From: Sedimentitalea nanhaiensis DSM 24252
GTDB taxonomy: Bacteria > Pseudomonadota > Alphaproteobacteria > Rhodobacterales > Rhodobacteraceae
Length of the DNA stretch: 64,000 bases
Assembly (NCBI RefSeq): GCF_000473225.1
Contig: NZ_KI421509.1
Coordinates: 2,577,741 to 2,641,740, forward strand
Direction: 5' to 3'
The position numbers were made by a program, and so were the translations under genes. Of this stretch, positions 50,342-59,949 are shown one piece after another. The notes under the pieces were generated by a model. It worked only from the letters and a program-made list of their open reading frames with translations. It had not been told where the DNA came from and ran no database searches. The number at the start of each line of letters is the position of its first letter. The stretch's first letter is position 1.

Positions 50342-50677
50342 ATGATGCAATTTGATTTGGAAGGCCAACCGGGAATCGTGCAGCAGGTGGCGAGCCATGC
50401 ACTGCAAGGTTGGAGCCTTGCCAAAGGCTGGCTGCTGAGGCCGGTGGCCTGGATGCAATTCGGGTTGCTGGTCGCCGCCTGTCTTCCGGCTCTGATCGAC
50501 ACCGCGCGCAGGTTCGTGCTGTCCTTTGCGCCGCCGGTCTTGCCGTTGCTCGCCCGTATATTCAGCCCCAAGGCGCTGGTCGCGGTCCGGAACGCGCTCA
50601 AGGACAACGACATCGGGATTCCGTACCCGAATCTTGTGGTCGCACTGAAGGGTGGACTGCCGGGCATCAGCTCATGA
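50342..50677 (+). pseudogene. Probable internally deleted MscS-type mechanosensitive channel gene
   Basis: 111 residues. The N-part (GWSLAKGWLLRPVAWMQFGLLVAACLPALIDTARR) looks like the first membrane segment of long MscS-type channels. The end (AVRNALKDNDIGIPYPNLVV) matches the MscS C-terminal pattern 'L..AL...GI.IP.PQ'. The channel-forming TM3 and beta domain that should lie between are missing, while the frame stays open. The stop overlaps the next gene by ATGA as intact upstream genes do, so the 3' end is probably original. The alternative is a real small membrane protein. Confidence 0.45.
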
Positions 50678-51888
50678 GCCGGCCAACCGCGCTGGTGATC
50701 GGGGGTGGACCCGCCGGGCTGATGGCCGCCGAGGAATTGGTGCGAGCGGGCTGTGCTGTGACCCTGACCGAGGCCAAACCATCCGTCGGGCGCAAGTTTC
50801 TGATGGCAGGAAAGTCCGGGCTGAACCTGACAATGGACGCGCCACGCGATCAGCTGTTGGCGGCCTATGACGAGGCGGCGGATTGGCTGGCACCGATCAT
50901 CGCGGAGTTTGACGCCGAGGCGGTACAGGGCTGGGCGCGTGATCTGGGACAGACTCTGTTTACCGGCAGCACCGGGCGGGTGTTCCCGGAAGAGATGAAG
51001 GCCAGCCCGCTGTTGCGGGCCTGGCTCGAACGGCTGGACGGGCAGGGCCTCACCCGGCATACGCGCTGGCGCTGGACGGGCTGGACGGCCGGCAATGCAC
51101 CGACGTTCGAAACGCTGCACGGCCCGGTTGCGATGCCCGCCGATGTCACCGTGCTGGCCCTGGGCGGGGCCAGTTGGTCGCGGCTGGGATCGGACGGCGC
51201 CTGGGCCAGACTGTTGGCGGAACAGGGCGTAGAGATGACACCGTTCGCGCCCGCCAACGCCGGGCTGCAGGTGAACTGGTCTGATCATATGCAATCGGTT
51301 CTGGGCCAGCCGCTCAAGGGGGTTGCATTGTCAGCAGGCCATCTGCGCACGCGCGGCGAAGCGGTGATATCGCGTCGTGGTCTTGAGGGCGGCGGCGTTT
51401 ATGCCGTGTCCAAAGCGGTGCGGCAAGGTGCTGCGGTGACCTTGGACTTGATGCCCGACCTTAGCGTGCCCGACCTGATCGAGCGCCTGTCCAGACCGCG
51501 CGGCAAGACCAGCTGGTCGAACCATTTGCGCCGTGTACTGAAATTGGGTCCGGCACGCACCGCCATATTGCAGGAATTCGGTCGCCCGTTGCCCGCCGAT
51601 GCGGTCGGGCTGGCCGATGCGATCAAGGCGCTTCCGGTTCGCCACGCCGGGTTGCGCCCACTGGACGAGGCGATTTCTACAGCAGGTGGGGTTTCGCGCG
51701 CGGCGCTGGACGACGGGTTGATGCTGCGCGCCCTTCCCGGAGTATTCTGTGCCGGCGAGATGCTGGATTGGGAGGCGCCAACGGGTGGGTACCTGTTGAC
51801 CGCCTGCCTGGCCACCGGACGTTGGGCGGGGCGCGCAGCCGCCGCCCATTCGCGGGTTATGCAGCCTGGAACTCCCTCACGCGCTTGA
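50674..51888 (+). CDS. HI0933-like flavoprotein (TIGR03862-type FAD oxidoreductase)
   Basis: 404 residues from ATG 50674; earlier starts lie in the preceding remnant. N-terminal Rossmann motif ALVIGGGPAGLMAAEELV with the following acidic residue, KPSVGRKFLMAGKSGLNLT (family box), TGRVFPEEMKASPLLRAWL and the C-terminal FAD motif PGVFCAGEMLDWEAPTGGYLLTACLATGRWAG. Members are of unknown reaction, sometimes linked to flavin-dependent reduction. It overlaps the remnant by four bases and the convergent GST gene by 32. Confidence 0.85.
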   Translation: MSRPTALVIGGGPAGLMAAEELVRAGCAVTLTEAKPSVGRKFLMAGKSGLNLTMDAPRDQLLAAYDEAADWLAPIIAEFDAEAVQGWARDLGQTLFTGSTGRVFPEEMKASPLLRAWLERLDGQGLTRHTRWRWTGWTAGNAPTFETLHGPVAMPADVTVLALGGASWSRLGSDGAWARLLAEQGVEMTPFAPANAGLQVNWSDHMQSVLGQPLKGVALSAGHLRTRGEAVISRRGLEGGGVYAVSKAVRQGAAVTLDLMPDLSVPDLIERLSRPRGKTSWSNHLRRVLKLGPARTAILQEFGRPLPADAVGLADAIKALPVRHAGLRPLDEAISTAGGVSRAALDDGLMLRALPGVFCAGEMLDWEAPTGGYLLTACLATGRWAGRAAAAHSRVMQPGTPSRA

Positions 51889-52450
51889 ACGCCGGGCGGT
51901 CTCGCATCGTGGCGGCATAATCCGAGATCGCTGCGTTTTCGACCGGAAATTTCGCACCGATGGCCCAATTCACACAATGGGTGGCGATGATATCGGCGAT
52001 CGTCATGGTTTCGCCCATCAGGAACGGCCCCTCTATCCGGTCGGCAAGACGGTCCAGATTGCGGGCAAATTCCCATTTCAGGCTATCTTTGACATCCGGT
52101 ACCCGACGTTCCTCGGGCAGCACAAAACTGTGCCGGGCCGCAGTCCACAGAACAGCATCCAGTTCGTCCAGCACCGCGTGGGTCAAACTGTCCTGACGAG
52201 CGCGTTCGATGGTGCCTGCGGAATAGGTGAACCCGCCATGCTTGTCCGCGAGATAGGTCAGGATCGCGGTCGAATCCGTAAGCGCCGCTGTGCCGTCCTG
52301 CAGAACCGGAATCTTGCCCGACGGGTTCAGCGCGATGACAGCGCTGTCGTGCGGTTTGCTGGGGATCAGTTCATAGGTCTGCCCCAGTTCTTCGAGCAAC
52401 CAGAGGACCCGGAACGCCCGGCTGGCGATACCGCCGTATACTTTGTACAT
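51857..52450 (-). CDS. Glutathione S-transferase family protein
   Basis: 197 residues. N-terminal thioredoxin-like domain (YKVYGGIASRAFRVLWLLEELG; NPSGKIPVLQDGTAALTDSTAIL, with the cis-Pro before VL and the Asp-Ser that holds the gamma-glutamyl group), then the all-helical C-domain. It conjugates or reduces with glutathione in the cytoplasm; substrate unknown. Convergent with the flavoprotein gene, with a 32-base overlap of 3' ends. Confidence 0.9.
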   Translation of the reverse strand: MYKVYGGIASRAFRVLWLLEELGQTYELIPSKPHDSAVIALNPSGKIPVLQDGTAALTDSTAILTYLADKHGGFTYSAGTIERARQDSLTHAVLDELDAVLWTAARHSFVLPEERRVPDVKDSLKWEFARNLDRLADRIEGPFLMGETMTIADIIATHCVNWAIGAKFPVENAAISDYAATMRDRPAFKRVREFQAA

Positions 52451-52515
52451 TCATATGCTCCTTTTGCCGTTTTGGCGGGGTGATCGTAATCCTTGTCGTT
52501 CCCGTTCAGACGCTG

Positions 52516-53544
52516 TCAGCGAGCCTTTCCCAGCATCGCCAAGCGGATCAGCGCGCGTTCCATCACGGCCATTGCCGGGGCGGTCTGTCCGGCCGAGCGC
52601 AGTTGCAGGTCAGTGTCGGTCAACAGCGTCAGCGCCTTTTGCAAGCGGTCCGGTCCCCAGGACTGGGCCTGGCGCACGATCTGACCCCGGCGCGCGCCAT
52701 AGACCGGTGGGCGCAGGCGCCCCACCCCCGCCGCCGCGCCGCCGGGATCTGACGCAGCGCTGTAAAGCCTGCGAAAATGCCGGGTCGCACCGATGCAAAG
52801 GCCGACCGCATTGCTGCCCTGCGCCTGCAGGCGGCGGATCAGCGGGCCTATCTCGCCCGCGCGCATGTCCGCCACCACATTCAGCACCTCATCCAGCCCC
52901 GCCTCGGTCGATTGCGGCGCGCAAGCGGCAATATCCTCAAGGGTCATGGGGTTGTTGTCTCCCAGATTGAAAAGAAACAGCTTTTCAACGGTTTGCGTGA
53001 AATCGCCCGGTCCTGTTGCGGCAGCCAGATCCGTCAGCGCGGCCATGCAGTCGTCAGGAATCGCGCGCAACCCGGCCTGTGTCAGGATGCGCTCGACTTC
53101 GGCCCGTCCAGGTGGGTCGTCATACAGCCCCGCGGCATAGGTGTTGCGGTTGGTTTCAAAGATCTTGCGCAGTTTCGAGCTGGCCTTGAGCGCACCTGCG
53201 GTGGCGATGATCTGGGCGTCGCCCGGTTGCCAGTCCTGCAACGCCGCCTGGACTGCCGGGGCGGCCGTATCGGTTGCGCTCTCGACAAAAACCGCGCGCG
53301 GTCCGGGAAAGAACCCCACTGCCTTGACCGCATCCAAAAGCTGCGCGGGATCACTGCGCAAATCGGATCCGGGCATACGGGTCAGGCGCATTTCTTCTTC
53401 GGCGGCAGGACCGAGAAGGGCGGCGATGACCTGTTGGCGCTTCAGGGCCACCCGCATCGCATCGCCACCATAGATCAGCAGACCCGCGCGCTCCGGATCG
53501 GGCTTGGCAAAGTAGCGGTCGGCGTCGCGGGTGGCCAGTTTCAT
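52516..53544 (-). CDS. holA: DNA polymerase III delta subunit HolA
   Basis: 342 residues, AAA+-like clamp-loader subunit that opens the beta ring. The family is weakly conserved: [36 protein letters not shown] at the start (short parts), the Asp/Pro-rich VFVESATDTAAPAVQAAL, and the C-terminal collar region with ARLNAL-like helices. Identification is supported by the leuS-lptE-holA order, standard in alphaproteobacteria and similar to E. coli. It overlaps lptE by ATGA. Confidence 0.92.
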   Translation of the reverse strand: MKLATRDADRYFAKPDPERAGLLIYGGDAMRVALKRQQVIAALLGPAAEEEMRLTRMPGSDLRSDPAQLLDAVKAVGFFPGPRAVFVESATDTAAPAVQAALQDWQPGDAQIIATAGALKASSKLRKIFETNRNTYAAGLYDDPPGRAEVERILTQAGLRAIPDDCMAALTDLAAATGPGDFTQTVEKLFLFNLGDNNPMTLEDIAACAPQSTEAGLDEVLNVVADMRAGEIGPLIRRLQAQGSNAVGLCIGATRHFRRLYSAASDPGGAAAGVGRLRPPVYGARRGQIVRQAQSWGPDRLQKALTLLTDTDLQLRSAGQTAPAMAVMERALIRLAMLGKAR

Positions 53545-54026
53545 TCCGATACATCCGCTGTCATGTACAGGTCGCGGGCGAGCTGGTCGGCCAGGATCAC
53601 CATCAGACGCTCGCGGGCGTCACGCTGAGCGGCCAGTGTTTCGGCGGTGTTGCCAGTGGCGGAGTAGCCGGTGAAATTGTCCACCGATCCCGTGGCAACC
53701 AACTCTTCGGTGTCGATCCGCAGCAGCCGGTACCGGGCGGACCCGAGAACACTGTAAAAGGTGATGTCGCCCGAGGCCGTGATCGCCTGGCCCTGGATCC
53801 CGGTTTCCAGCACGATCGACAGGCGATAATCCGGCACCTGCGCGCGCCCCAGTTGCTCTTCCAGGCGTCGGACCAGCAGATAGGTATTCACGCCTTCGGG
53901 GGCATCCACCCGAATCTTGCCGTATAACGCATTGGCCGCGCCACCCGGAGCATAGACCGGTTCAAACCCGCAGGCGGCCAGCGCCAGCGGCAGGAACAGG
54001 ACAGAGCGGCGGTCAAACAACGACAT
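53541..54026 (-). CDS. lptE: LPS-assembly lipoprotein LptE
   Basis: 161 residues with a lipoprotein signal ([21 protein letters not shown], lipobox LAAC). LptE plugs the LptD barrel in the outer membrane and completes the Lpt bridge whose LptA, LptB and LptC are encoded at 7406-9258. Features such as [17 protein letters not shown] and a beta-rich ~100-residue body fit. It overlaps leuS by 14 bases. Confidence 0.9.
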   Translation of the reverse strand: MSLFDRRSVLFLPLALAACGFEPVYAPGGAANALYGKIRVDAPEGVNTYLLVRRLEEQLGRAQVPDYRLSIVLETGIQGQAITASGDITFYSVLGSARYRLLRIDTEELVATGSVDNFTGYSATGNTAETLAAQRDARERLMVILADQLARDLYMTADVSE

Positions 54027-56682
54027 TTACGATCCGGCCGGGCACCACGATCACCTTTTTCGGTGCCGACCCGTTCAGCGCCCTTTGTACCGCATCCATG
54101 CCCAGGACGGATTTTTCGACCTCGTCCTTGGTCATGTCGCGCGGCACGTTGATTTCGGCCCGGCGCTTGCCATTGATCTGGATCGGCAAGGTCACCGAAT
54201 CCTCGACCAGAAACGCTTCGTCTGCCACTGGCCAGGGGGCGGTGGCCACCAGACCCGCATCGCCTTGACGGGCCCAGATGTCCTCGGCCAGGTGGGGGGT
54301 CATCGGTGACATCAGCTGTGCCAGAGTCTTGACAGCCTGTTGTTGCGCTGCCTTTCCGGCCCTGGATTTGGCCAGCGTATTGGCAAAGGCGTAGAGTTTG
54401 GCGATGGCGGCATTAAACCCAAAGCTCTCTATGCCCTGTGTCACGTCAAAGGTCGCCTTGTGCATGGCGCGCAACAGATCGTCGTCTCCGTCGCCCTTTG
54501 CATCGTCGTCCATTTCGGCGATGCGTTCGGACAGCGACCAGACACGGTTCAGATGCTTGAACGCGGCCTCGGCACCTGATGCCGTCCATTCCACATCCCG
54601 CTCGGGGGGGCTGTCGGACAGCACGAACCAGCGCGCGGTGTCCGCGCCATAGGCGCTGATGATATTGATCGGGTCCACCACGTTTTTCTTGGATTTCGAC
54701 ATCTTGGCCGATGGAATCACGGTCACCGGCTTACCGGTCGCGCCCAGTCGCGCGCCGCTTTCGTGCCATTCGATGTCTTCGGGCAGGTGATAGACCGGAC
54801 GATCGCGGTCGTCGCGCGTGACATAGATTTCATGCGTGACCATACCCTGAGTGAACAGGGCATCGAACGGCTCGATCGCCTTTTTCGGCAAATGGCCGGT
54901 GATCTGCATGGCGCGGGCGAAGAACCGCGAATACAGCAGGTGCAGGATCGCGTGTTCGATACCGCCGATATACTGATCCACATTCATCCAGTATTCGGCG
55001 TCCTCCATCCGGGTCGGCGTATCCGCATCCGGGGCGGTAAAGCGGGCGAAATACCACGAACTGTCCACAAAGGTGTCCATGGTGTCGGTTTCGCGTTTTG
55101 CCGCGTTGCCGCAGGACGGGCAGGCGCAGTCGCGCCAGGTGGGGTGCCGGTCCAGCGGATTGCCGGGCACGTCGAACGTCACGTCGTCGGGCAGTCGGAT
55201 CGGCAGGTTCTCTTTCTTTTCCGGCACGACACCGCAGCTGTCGCAATGCACCACCGGAATCGGGCAGCCCCAATAGCGCTGACGGGAAAGCCCCCAGTCG
55301 CGCAGCCGATACTGGGTTTTGCTTTTGCCCCAGCCCTGTTGTTCGGCAAGGTCGATGGTGGTGTCGACAGCCTCTTGACCGGTTGTGGTTCCCAATCCAA
55401 AGGGATTGCTCAGGTAAGCAACTTTTTCTGTCTTTGGGGGCACATACGCAGTGACTGTCACCTTCTGAAATTTCTGTATCTTCTTGTCTTCGTCACCAAA
55501 CCGGTTCTCGTAGTCTGTGAAGACGGGACTATTTTCAAAGAATTCCTCCGAAGGAAAAGAGCTTAGCTCATGGTCCGATTGTTGCCGTGCCCCCAAATCG
55601 CGAAAGGTTTCGATCACCGGTAGGTCGTATTTGCGGCAGAAATCGAGGTCGCGCTGGTCATGGGCGGGGCATGCAAAGATCGCGCCGCTTCCATAATCCA
55701 TGAGGATGAAATTGGCGATCCAGACCGGCAGTTCCCAGTTTGGATCAAGCGGGTGCTTCACCGTCAGACCGGTGTCAAAGCCCAGTTTCTCGGCCTTTTC
55801 CAACGCCTCCTCAGTGGTGGCGCCCTTGCGGCATTTGGCAACGAAATCTGCGACTTCTGGGTTTTGAGCCTCAAGTTGGTGAGCGATAGGGTGGTCGGGC
55901 GATATACCGACGAAAGACGCCCCCATCAATGTATCGGGGCGGGTCGTGTAGACCGTGATTGGATCACCGCCATCGGTACGCTCGAACGAAAACTCCAACC
56001 CGCGCGACTTGCCGATCCAGTTTTCCTGCATCAGCCGCACCTTTGCAGGCCAGTTGTCCAGCCCGTCCAGCGCCTCGAGCAGTTCTTCGGCCATGTCTGA
56101 AATCTTGAAGAACCACTGCGTCAACTCGCGCCGTTCCACATCGGCGCCCGAGCGCCAGCCTTTGCCGTCTATCACCTGTTCATTGGCCAGCACCGTCATG
56201 TCGACCGGATCCCAGTTGACCACCGCGTTCTTGCGATAGACCAGCCCGGCCTGCAGCATGTCCAGGAACAGCGCCTGTTGTTGGCCGTAATATTCCGGGT
56301 CACAGGTGGCGAATTCACGGGACCAGTCGATGGACAGGCCCAGCGGTTTCATCTGCGCGCGCATGTCGGCGATATTATCATAGGTCCAGGTCTTGGGATG
56401 ACCGCCGATGGCCATTGCGGCGTTTTCGGCCGGCATCCCAAAGGCATCCCACCCCATCGGATGCAACACGTTGTGCCCGGTCGCGATCTTGTAGCGTGCG
56501 ATCACGTCGCCCATGGTATAGTTACGCACATGGCCCATGTGAATGCGGCCCGAGGGGTATGGAAACATTTCAAGCACATAGTACTTGGGGCGATCTGCGG
56601 TTCGGGTCGCTTTGAAAATCCCCGCCCGATCCCAGGCGTTCTGCCATTTCGCTTCGATTTCGGCGGCGCTGTATCGCGACAT
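54013..56682 (-). CDS. leuS: Leucyl-tRNA synthetase, with an unusual insert
   Basis: 889 residues from ATG 56682 (AAAGGA upstream; a longer frame starts at 56715). It charges tRNA-Leu. Signature HIGH appears as HMGH in [12 protein letters not shown] (~49) and KMSKS is intact ([10 protein letters not shown]). The CP1 editing domain has TTTEE-like [14 protein letters not shown] and [10 protein letters not shown] with the editing Asp. Immediately after it, residues ~363-405 form a stretch rich in Ser/Glu/Phe/Lys (around QKFQKVTV) with distinctly lower GC (about 55466-55594) than the gene. It seems to be an extra segment relative to typical bacterial LeuRS. 5' region has a hairpin at 56702-56725. 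Confidence 0.96.
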   Translation of the reverse strand: MSRYSAAEIEAKWQNAWDRAGIFKATRTADRPKYYVLEMFPYPSGRIHMGHVRNYTMGDVIARYKIATGHNVLHPMGWDAFGMPAENAAMAIGGHPKTWTYDNIADMRAQMKPLGLSIDWSREFATCDPEYYGQQQALFLDMLQAGLVYRKNAVVNWDPVDMTVLANEQVIDGKGWRSGADVERRELTQWFFKISDMAEELLEALDGLDNWPAKVRLMQENWIGKSRGLEFSFERTDGGDPITVYTTRPDTLMGASFVGISPDHPIAHQLEAQNPEVADFVAKCRKGATTEEALEKAEKLGFDTGLTVKHPLDPNWELPVWIANFILMDYGSGAIFACPAHDQRDLDFCRKYDLPVIETFRDLGARQQSDHELSSFPSEEFFENSPVFTDYENRFGDEDKKIQKFQKVTVTAYVPPKTEKVAYLSNPFGLGTTTGQEAVDTTIDLAEQQGWGKSKTQYRLRDWGLSRQRYWGCPIPVVHCDSCGVVPEKKENLPIRLPDDVTFDVPGNPLDRHPTWRDCACPSCGNAAKRETDTMDTFVDSSWYFARFTAPDADTPTRMEDAEYWMNVDQYIGGIEHAILHLLYSRFFARAMQITGHLPKKAIEPFDALFTQGMVTHEIYVTRDDRDRPVYHLPEDIEWHESGARLGATGKPVTVIPSAKMSKSKKNVVDPINIISAYGADTARWFVLSDSPPERDVEWTASGAEAAFKHLNRVWSLSERIAEMDDDAKGDGDDDLLRAMHKATFDVTQGIESFGFNAAIAKLYAFANTLAKSRAGKAAQQQAVKTLAQLMSPMTPHLAEDIWARQGDAGLVATAPWPVADEAFLVEDSVTLPIQINGKRRAEINVPRDMTKDEVEKSVLGMDAVQRALNGSAPKKVIVVPGRIVNVVV

Positions 56683-56701
56683 GAAAACGGTCCTTTGACT
56701 G

Positions 56702-56725
56702 AAAACGCCGGGCAAGGACCCGGCG
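56702..56725 (-). terminator. Rho-independent terminator after the DUF3576 gene
   Basis: On the minus strand CGCCGGG, loop TCCTTG, CCCGGCG, then TTTT. It lies between the DUF3576 stop (56754) and leuS, 20 bases before the leuS start, so it could also act as an attenuator of leuS if transcription reads through. Confidence 0.65.
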
Positions 56726-56753
56726 CGTATTTGTTATGGTGGCGTCCGGCGTT

Positions 56754-57260
56754 TCAGAGACGGCTGTCGTTGACCCGCATCTGCCGGGCGCGCGACAGAA
56801 TTGCATCCTCGACTGCGCGGGTGGTTCCGGCACTGACCGGGCCGCCCTTGGTTTGCAGCGCGACCGTCAGCGACCGCGCGTCCAGCGCCGGGTCCTTGAT
56901 ATGCACCGTGGCGCGATAACTGCGGCCACCGCCCGGCGGGGTTCCGTATCCTGTGATAATGACGCCGGTGAAAGGATCGACATCCGTTATCGGCAGAAAG
57001 TTGAGCACATCCAGCGAGGCGGCCCAGAGATACCGGTTCACATTGACTGTCTGTTCCGTCTTGTTCGGTCCGAATGCGTCCCAGATCGTCGAGCCGCCTG
57101 CCCCGGTAAAGCCCGCCGATTCGCGGTTGTTGCTTTCGAAATCCGAGAGTGGCGGGCTCACCGGTGCTCCGCCGTCAGCGGAACGCCGATTGCCGCAGGC
57201 CGTCAGCCCCAGACAGATCGATACGACCAGTATAACCTTCAGTCCGTTATGCAGCGCCAT
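56754..57260 (-). CDS. DUF3576-type lipoprotein
   Basis: 168 residues from ATG 57260; a longer frame extends to 57308. Lipoprotein signal VILVVSICLGLTACGN, then a conserved body: WDAFGPNKTEQTVNVNRYLWAASLDVLNFLPITDVDPFTG (in short parts), which is characteristic of the DUF3576 family found next to leuS in alphaproteobacteria. Function unknown; outer-membrane location is inferred from the lipobox. Ends with a terminator before leuS. Confidence 0.8.
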   Translation of the reverse strand: MALHNGLKVILVVSICLGLTACGNRRSADGGAPVSPPLSDFESNNRESAGFTGAGGSTIWDAFGPNKTEQTVNVNRYLWAASLDVLNFLPITDVDPFTGVIITGYGTPPGGGRSYRATVHIKDPALDARSLTVALQTKGGPVSAGTTRAVEDAILSRARQMRVNDSRL

Positions 57261-57549
57261 CACCAAATCCCGATAAACAGTTGCACAGGTTCCTACCCAA
57301 GCAAGCAATGTGGGGCAAGAGCTTAGTCAGACAGGCCTGAGCGGATGCCGGTGCTGCGAGGCGAACCAGGGTCGGGTCGCGGGAAGTTTGGAAAACGGGA
57401 CTGTGGCAAAGCTGCACCAATTTATACGACTTTGCGGCCACCCAACTGCGAGCACTTGCCAAAATGGGCCGGAAAGAGCGAAACCCCTCTCCATACCCAC
57501 GCCGGATTCCCCGGTTTGGGCGTATGATTTGAAAACCGAGGGAAAAACG
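57261..57549. other. 289-bp divergent gap before the porin gene
   Basis: Contains the promoters of the DUF3576 gene and the porin. No ORF. No clear operator was noted. Confidence 0.4.
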
Positions 57550-58662
57550 ATGAAAAAAGTTCTCTTCGCGACGACTGCGCTGATCGCTCTGGGCAGCATG
57601 GCAGCAGCAGACGTTCGCCTGAGCGGTTACGGCCGTTTTGGTTTGGACTTTAACCAAGCCAATGATTCTGACTACAACAATGGCAACAACCCCAACTACA
57701 ACGGGGTCTCTGAAACCAACATCACATCGCGTCTGCGTCTGCAGGTGGATATGTCGACTGAAACCGACGGCGGTGTTGGTTTTAACGCGCGCTTCCGGGC
57801 CCAGGCTGAAAGCCGTGACGGTAGCGCAGGCGGCGCAGTGTTCAACGGCGCACGCTTTGGCGTGACCTATGGCGGCCTGATCGTCAACGTCGGCAACATC
57901 ATCGGCGCGGTTGAAAACGCACCCGGCCTGTACACCACCGGCACCCGTTCGGCCGGCACTGGTATTGACGGCATGGACTTCATGTCGCTGCCGATCAAGG
58001 GTATCAACGTCGACCCGACTTCGAGCAACTTCCTGACACCTGGCACAACGTTCGGCTGGGATGCGTACAGCTCGACTAGCGCTGGTGCAAATGGTGTTGA
58101 AGCACTGTACACTGTCGGTGGGTTCACTGGCCATGTCTCGTTCAGCCAAGACAATGACTACGGCCCCGGCGTTACCGGTGAAGACCGTCTGGCCATCATG
58201 CTGACTTACAGCTTCGGTGACTACTATGTCACCGGTGCGTACCAGTCTGTTGATAACAATCCGCTCGTTTACACCGACGTCAACGGCCGGGCCTATGATC
58301 AAGAAGACGGAATGTACTTCTTGGCTGCTGGTGCTGATTGGGGCCAGTTCGGTGCCAAGCTGGCCTACGGTTCCAACGATGTGGCCGACTCCTGGACGCT
58401 GGAAGGCAACATGGACATTGGTGCCGCCAGCAACCTCCTGGCCTGGGTCAACAGCACTGACGTAGATGGTGCTCTGCTTGATGCAAATAATGAAAGCATT
58501 GTCGGCTTTGCTAATGCCGTGGGACAGGTGGACGGTACCGCGTTCGGCATCAACTATCAGTACGACCTGGGTGGCGGCAGCACATTCGTTGCGGGTTACG
58601 CTCAATCGGCTGCTGACAGCAACAACAGCCAGTTCCAGGCCGGTGTGTACTTCAGCTTCTAA
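57550..58662 (+). CDS. Gram-negative porin
   Basis: 370 residues from ATG 57550. Signal peptide KKVLFATTALIALGSMAAA, then DVRLSGYGRFGLDF, a typical porin first strand, alternating beta strands, and a C-terminal ...FQAGVYFSF ending in aromatic Phe, the outer-membrane sorting signal. Codon use is that of a highly expressed gene (few rare codons, many GGT/CTG/AAC). A strong terminator follows. It should form a general diffusion trimer in the outer membrane. Confidence 0.93.
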   Translation: MKKVLFATTALIALGSMAAADVRLSGYGRFGLDFNQANDSDYNNGNNPNYNGVSETNITSRLRLQVDMSTETDGGVGFNARFRAQAESRDGSAGGAVFNGARFGVTYGGLIVNVGNIIGAVENAPGLYTTGTRSAGTGIDGMDFMSLPIKGINVDPTSSNFLTPGTTFGWDAYSSTSAGANGVEALYTVGGFTGHVSFSQDNDYGPGVTGEDRLAIMLTYSFGDYYVTGAYQSVDNNPLVYTDVNGRAYDQEDGMYFLAAGADWGQFGAKLAYGSNDVADSWTLEGNMDIGAASNLLAWVNSTDVDGALLDANNESIVGFANAVGQVDGTAFGINYQYDLGGGSTFVAGYAQSAADSNNSQFQAGVYFSF

Positions 58663-58688
58663 GCTGAAACACGTTTGACCTGAAATTC

Positions 58689-58720
58689 GGGCGGGCCTTT
58701 GTGGCCCGCCCTTTTCTTTT
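58689..58720 (+). terminator. Strong Rho-independent terminator of the porin gene
   Basis: GGGCGGGCC, loop TTTGT, GGCCCGCCC, followed by TTTTCTTTT; 27 bases after the porin stop. The nine-pair GC stem and T run fit the standard model. Confidence 0.9.
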
Positions 58721-58766
58721 GCGCCGGTCTGGTGTTTCTGGTGCACAAGCTGCCAAAGAGGATCCG

Positions 58767-59429
58767 ATGCCGTTGCAAGACATCCAAACCCGCATTTCTG
58801 CCGCAGAAGCCGCCGCCGGATGTGCCCCCGGCTCGACGGTATTGATCGCGGTATCCAAGGTGCAGCCCAACGACCGGGTTCAGGCGGTCCTGGAACAAGG
58901 GCATCGTTGTTTTGGTGAAAACCGGGTGCAAGAGGCGGCCAGCAAATGGCCGACCTTTCGTCAGCGGTTCGACGGGGTCGCATTGCATCTGATTGGGCCG
59001 CTGCAAACCAACAAGGCCCGCCAGGCGGTTGAACTGTGCGATGCAATCCATACGCTGGACCGTCCAAAACTGGCGAATACGCTGGCCCGGCTGGCGCAAG
59101 AACGCGGCAGCAGCCCCGACCTGTTCATCCAGGTCAACACCGGCGAAGAGGCGCAGAAGGCGGGGGTGTTACCATCCCAGGCCGATGAATTCGTCGCCGA
59201 TTGTCTGGCCCTGGATCTTCCGGTGCGTGGTCTGATGTGTATTCCTCCTGTCGATGAGGAACCGGCGCTGCATTTTGCCCTGCTGGCCAAGATCGCCGAA
59301 CGCAATGGGCTGTCCGGCCTTTCGATGGGCATGAGTTCGGATTTCGAAACCGCGATTGCTTTGGGTGCGACCCATATTCGGGTCGGTTCTGCGATATTTG
59401 GCGAACGAGCCGCGGCTCCGGTGGGCTGA
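58767..59429 (+). CDS. YggS/PLPBP-family pyridoxal-phosphate protein
   Basis: 220 residues from ATG 58767 (RBS AGAGGA; the frame is open from 58701 through the terminator, so earlier starts are rejected). It has the alanine-racemase-like fold without racemase activity: VLIAVSKVQPNDRVQ with the PLP Lys in VSK, CFGENRVQEA, LHLIGPLQTNK, GLSMGMSSDFETAI and THIRVGSAIFG. The family handles free PLP and influences vitamin B6 and branched-chain amino acid balance. Ends 11 bases from a convergent gene. Confidence 0.93.
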   Translation: MPLQDIQTRISAAEAAAGCAPGSTVLIAVSKVQPNDRVQAVLEQGHRCFGENRVQEAASKWPTFRQRFDGVALHLIGPLQTNKARQAVELCDAIHTLDRPKLANTLARLAQERGSSPDLFIQVNTGEEAQKAGVLPSQADEFVADCLALDLPVRGLMCIPPVDEEPALHFALLAKIAERNGLSGLSMGMSSDFETAIALGATHIRVGSAIFGERAAAPVG

Positions 59430-59440
59430 AACGCCGGGGG

Positions 59441-59938
59441 TCAGGACCGGAAAGATATCAGCGGGACGGTGAGACGGGTGCCCGGCGGGGCCAGACGGGC
59501 AATCCGGCGCAAAATCGGGCGGGCCAAGGCGATACAACCCTCGGTCGGATATCCGGGACGGCGCCACTGATGCACGAAGATGGCCGAACCGCGGCCCGGT
59601 TGCGCATCCGGCCAGTTCCAGTCGGTCAGCAGCACCAGATCGTACAGCGGATCGGCGCGCCGCAGGTGCTCGTGGCTGTACCTGTGTGGTGCGTGCACCA
59701 GTTGGTTATAGTACGGATCATCCACATCGTCCGACCACAGGTCCGTAGGCCGAATGGCGCGCGCCCAAGGGGCTGGCTGCGCCAAACGGTCCGGGCGATA
59801 CAGCAAGCCGGTGATGCGATGTGTCCCCGTCGGGGTTGCTCCGTCGCCTTCGGATTTGGTCGCCGATACGCCGCCGCGCCCGATGCTGCAGGGGTACAGC
59901 TGGCCGCGAAATCGCAGGCCGCGCGGCGTCAGAACCAT
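59441..59938 (-). CDS. L,D-transpeptidase (YkuD family)-like protein
   Basis: 165 residues from ATG 59938 (a TTG at 59953 would add five). The catalytic motif is HQWRRPGYPTEGCIALARP, i.e. His...Gly-Cys-(Ile)-Ala, with the nucleophile Cys. No signal peptide is seen, unusual for a periplasmic peptidoglycan cross-linking enzyme. The family includes small proteins of this size (DUF style 'L,D-transpeptidase catalytic domain') that are cytoplasmic-looking in Roseobacters. It begins 11 bases after ribA. Confidence 0.75.
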   Translation of the reverse strand: MVLTPRGLRFRGQLYPCSIGRGGVSATKSEGDGATPTGTHRITGLLYRPDRLAQPAPWARAIRPTDLWSDDVDDPYYNQLVHAPHRYSHEHLRRADPLYDLVLLTDWNWPDAQPGRGSAIFVHQWRRPGYPTEGCIALARPILRRIARLAPPGTRLTVPLISFRS

Positions 59939-59949
59939 GTCTGCTGGGG

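Noticed and set aside
57247-59067. 606-residue minus-strand frame across the porin
   Set aside because: Lies opposite the porin with its strong signal peptide and terminator; low-information composition.
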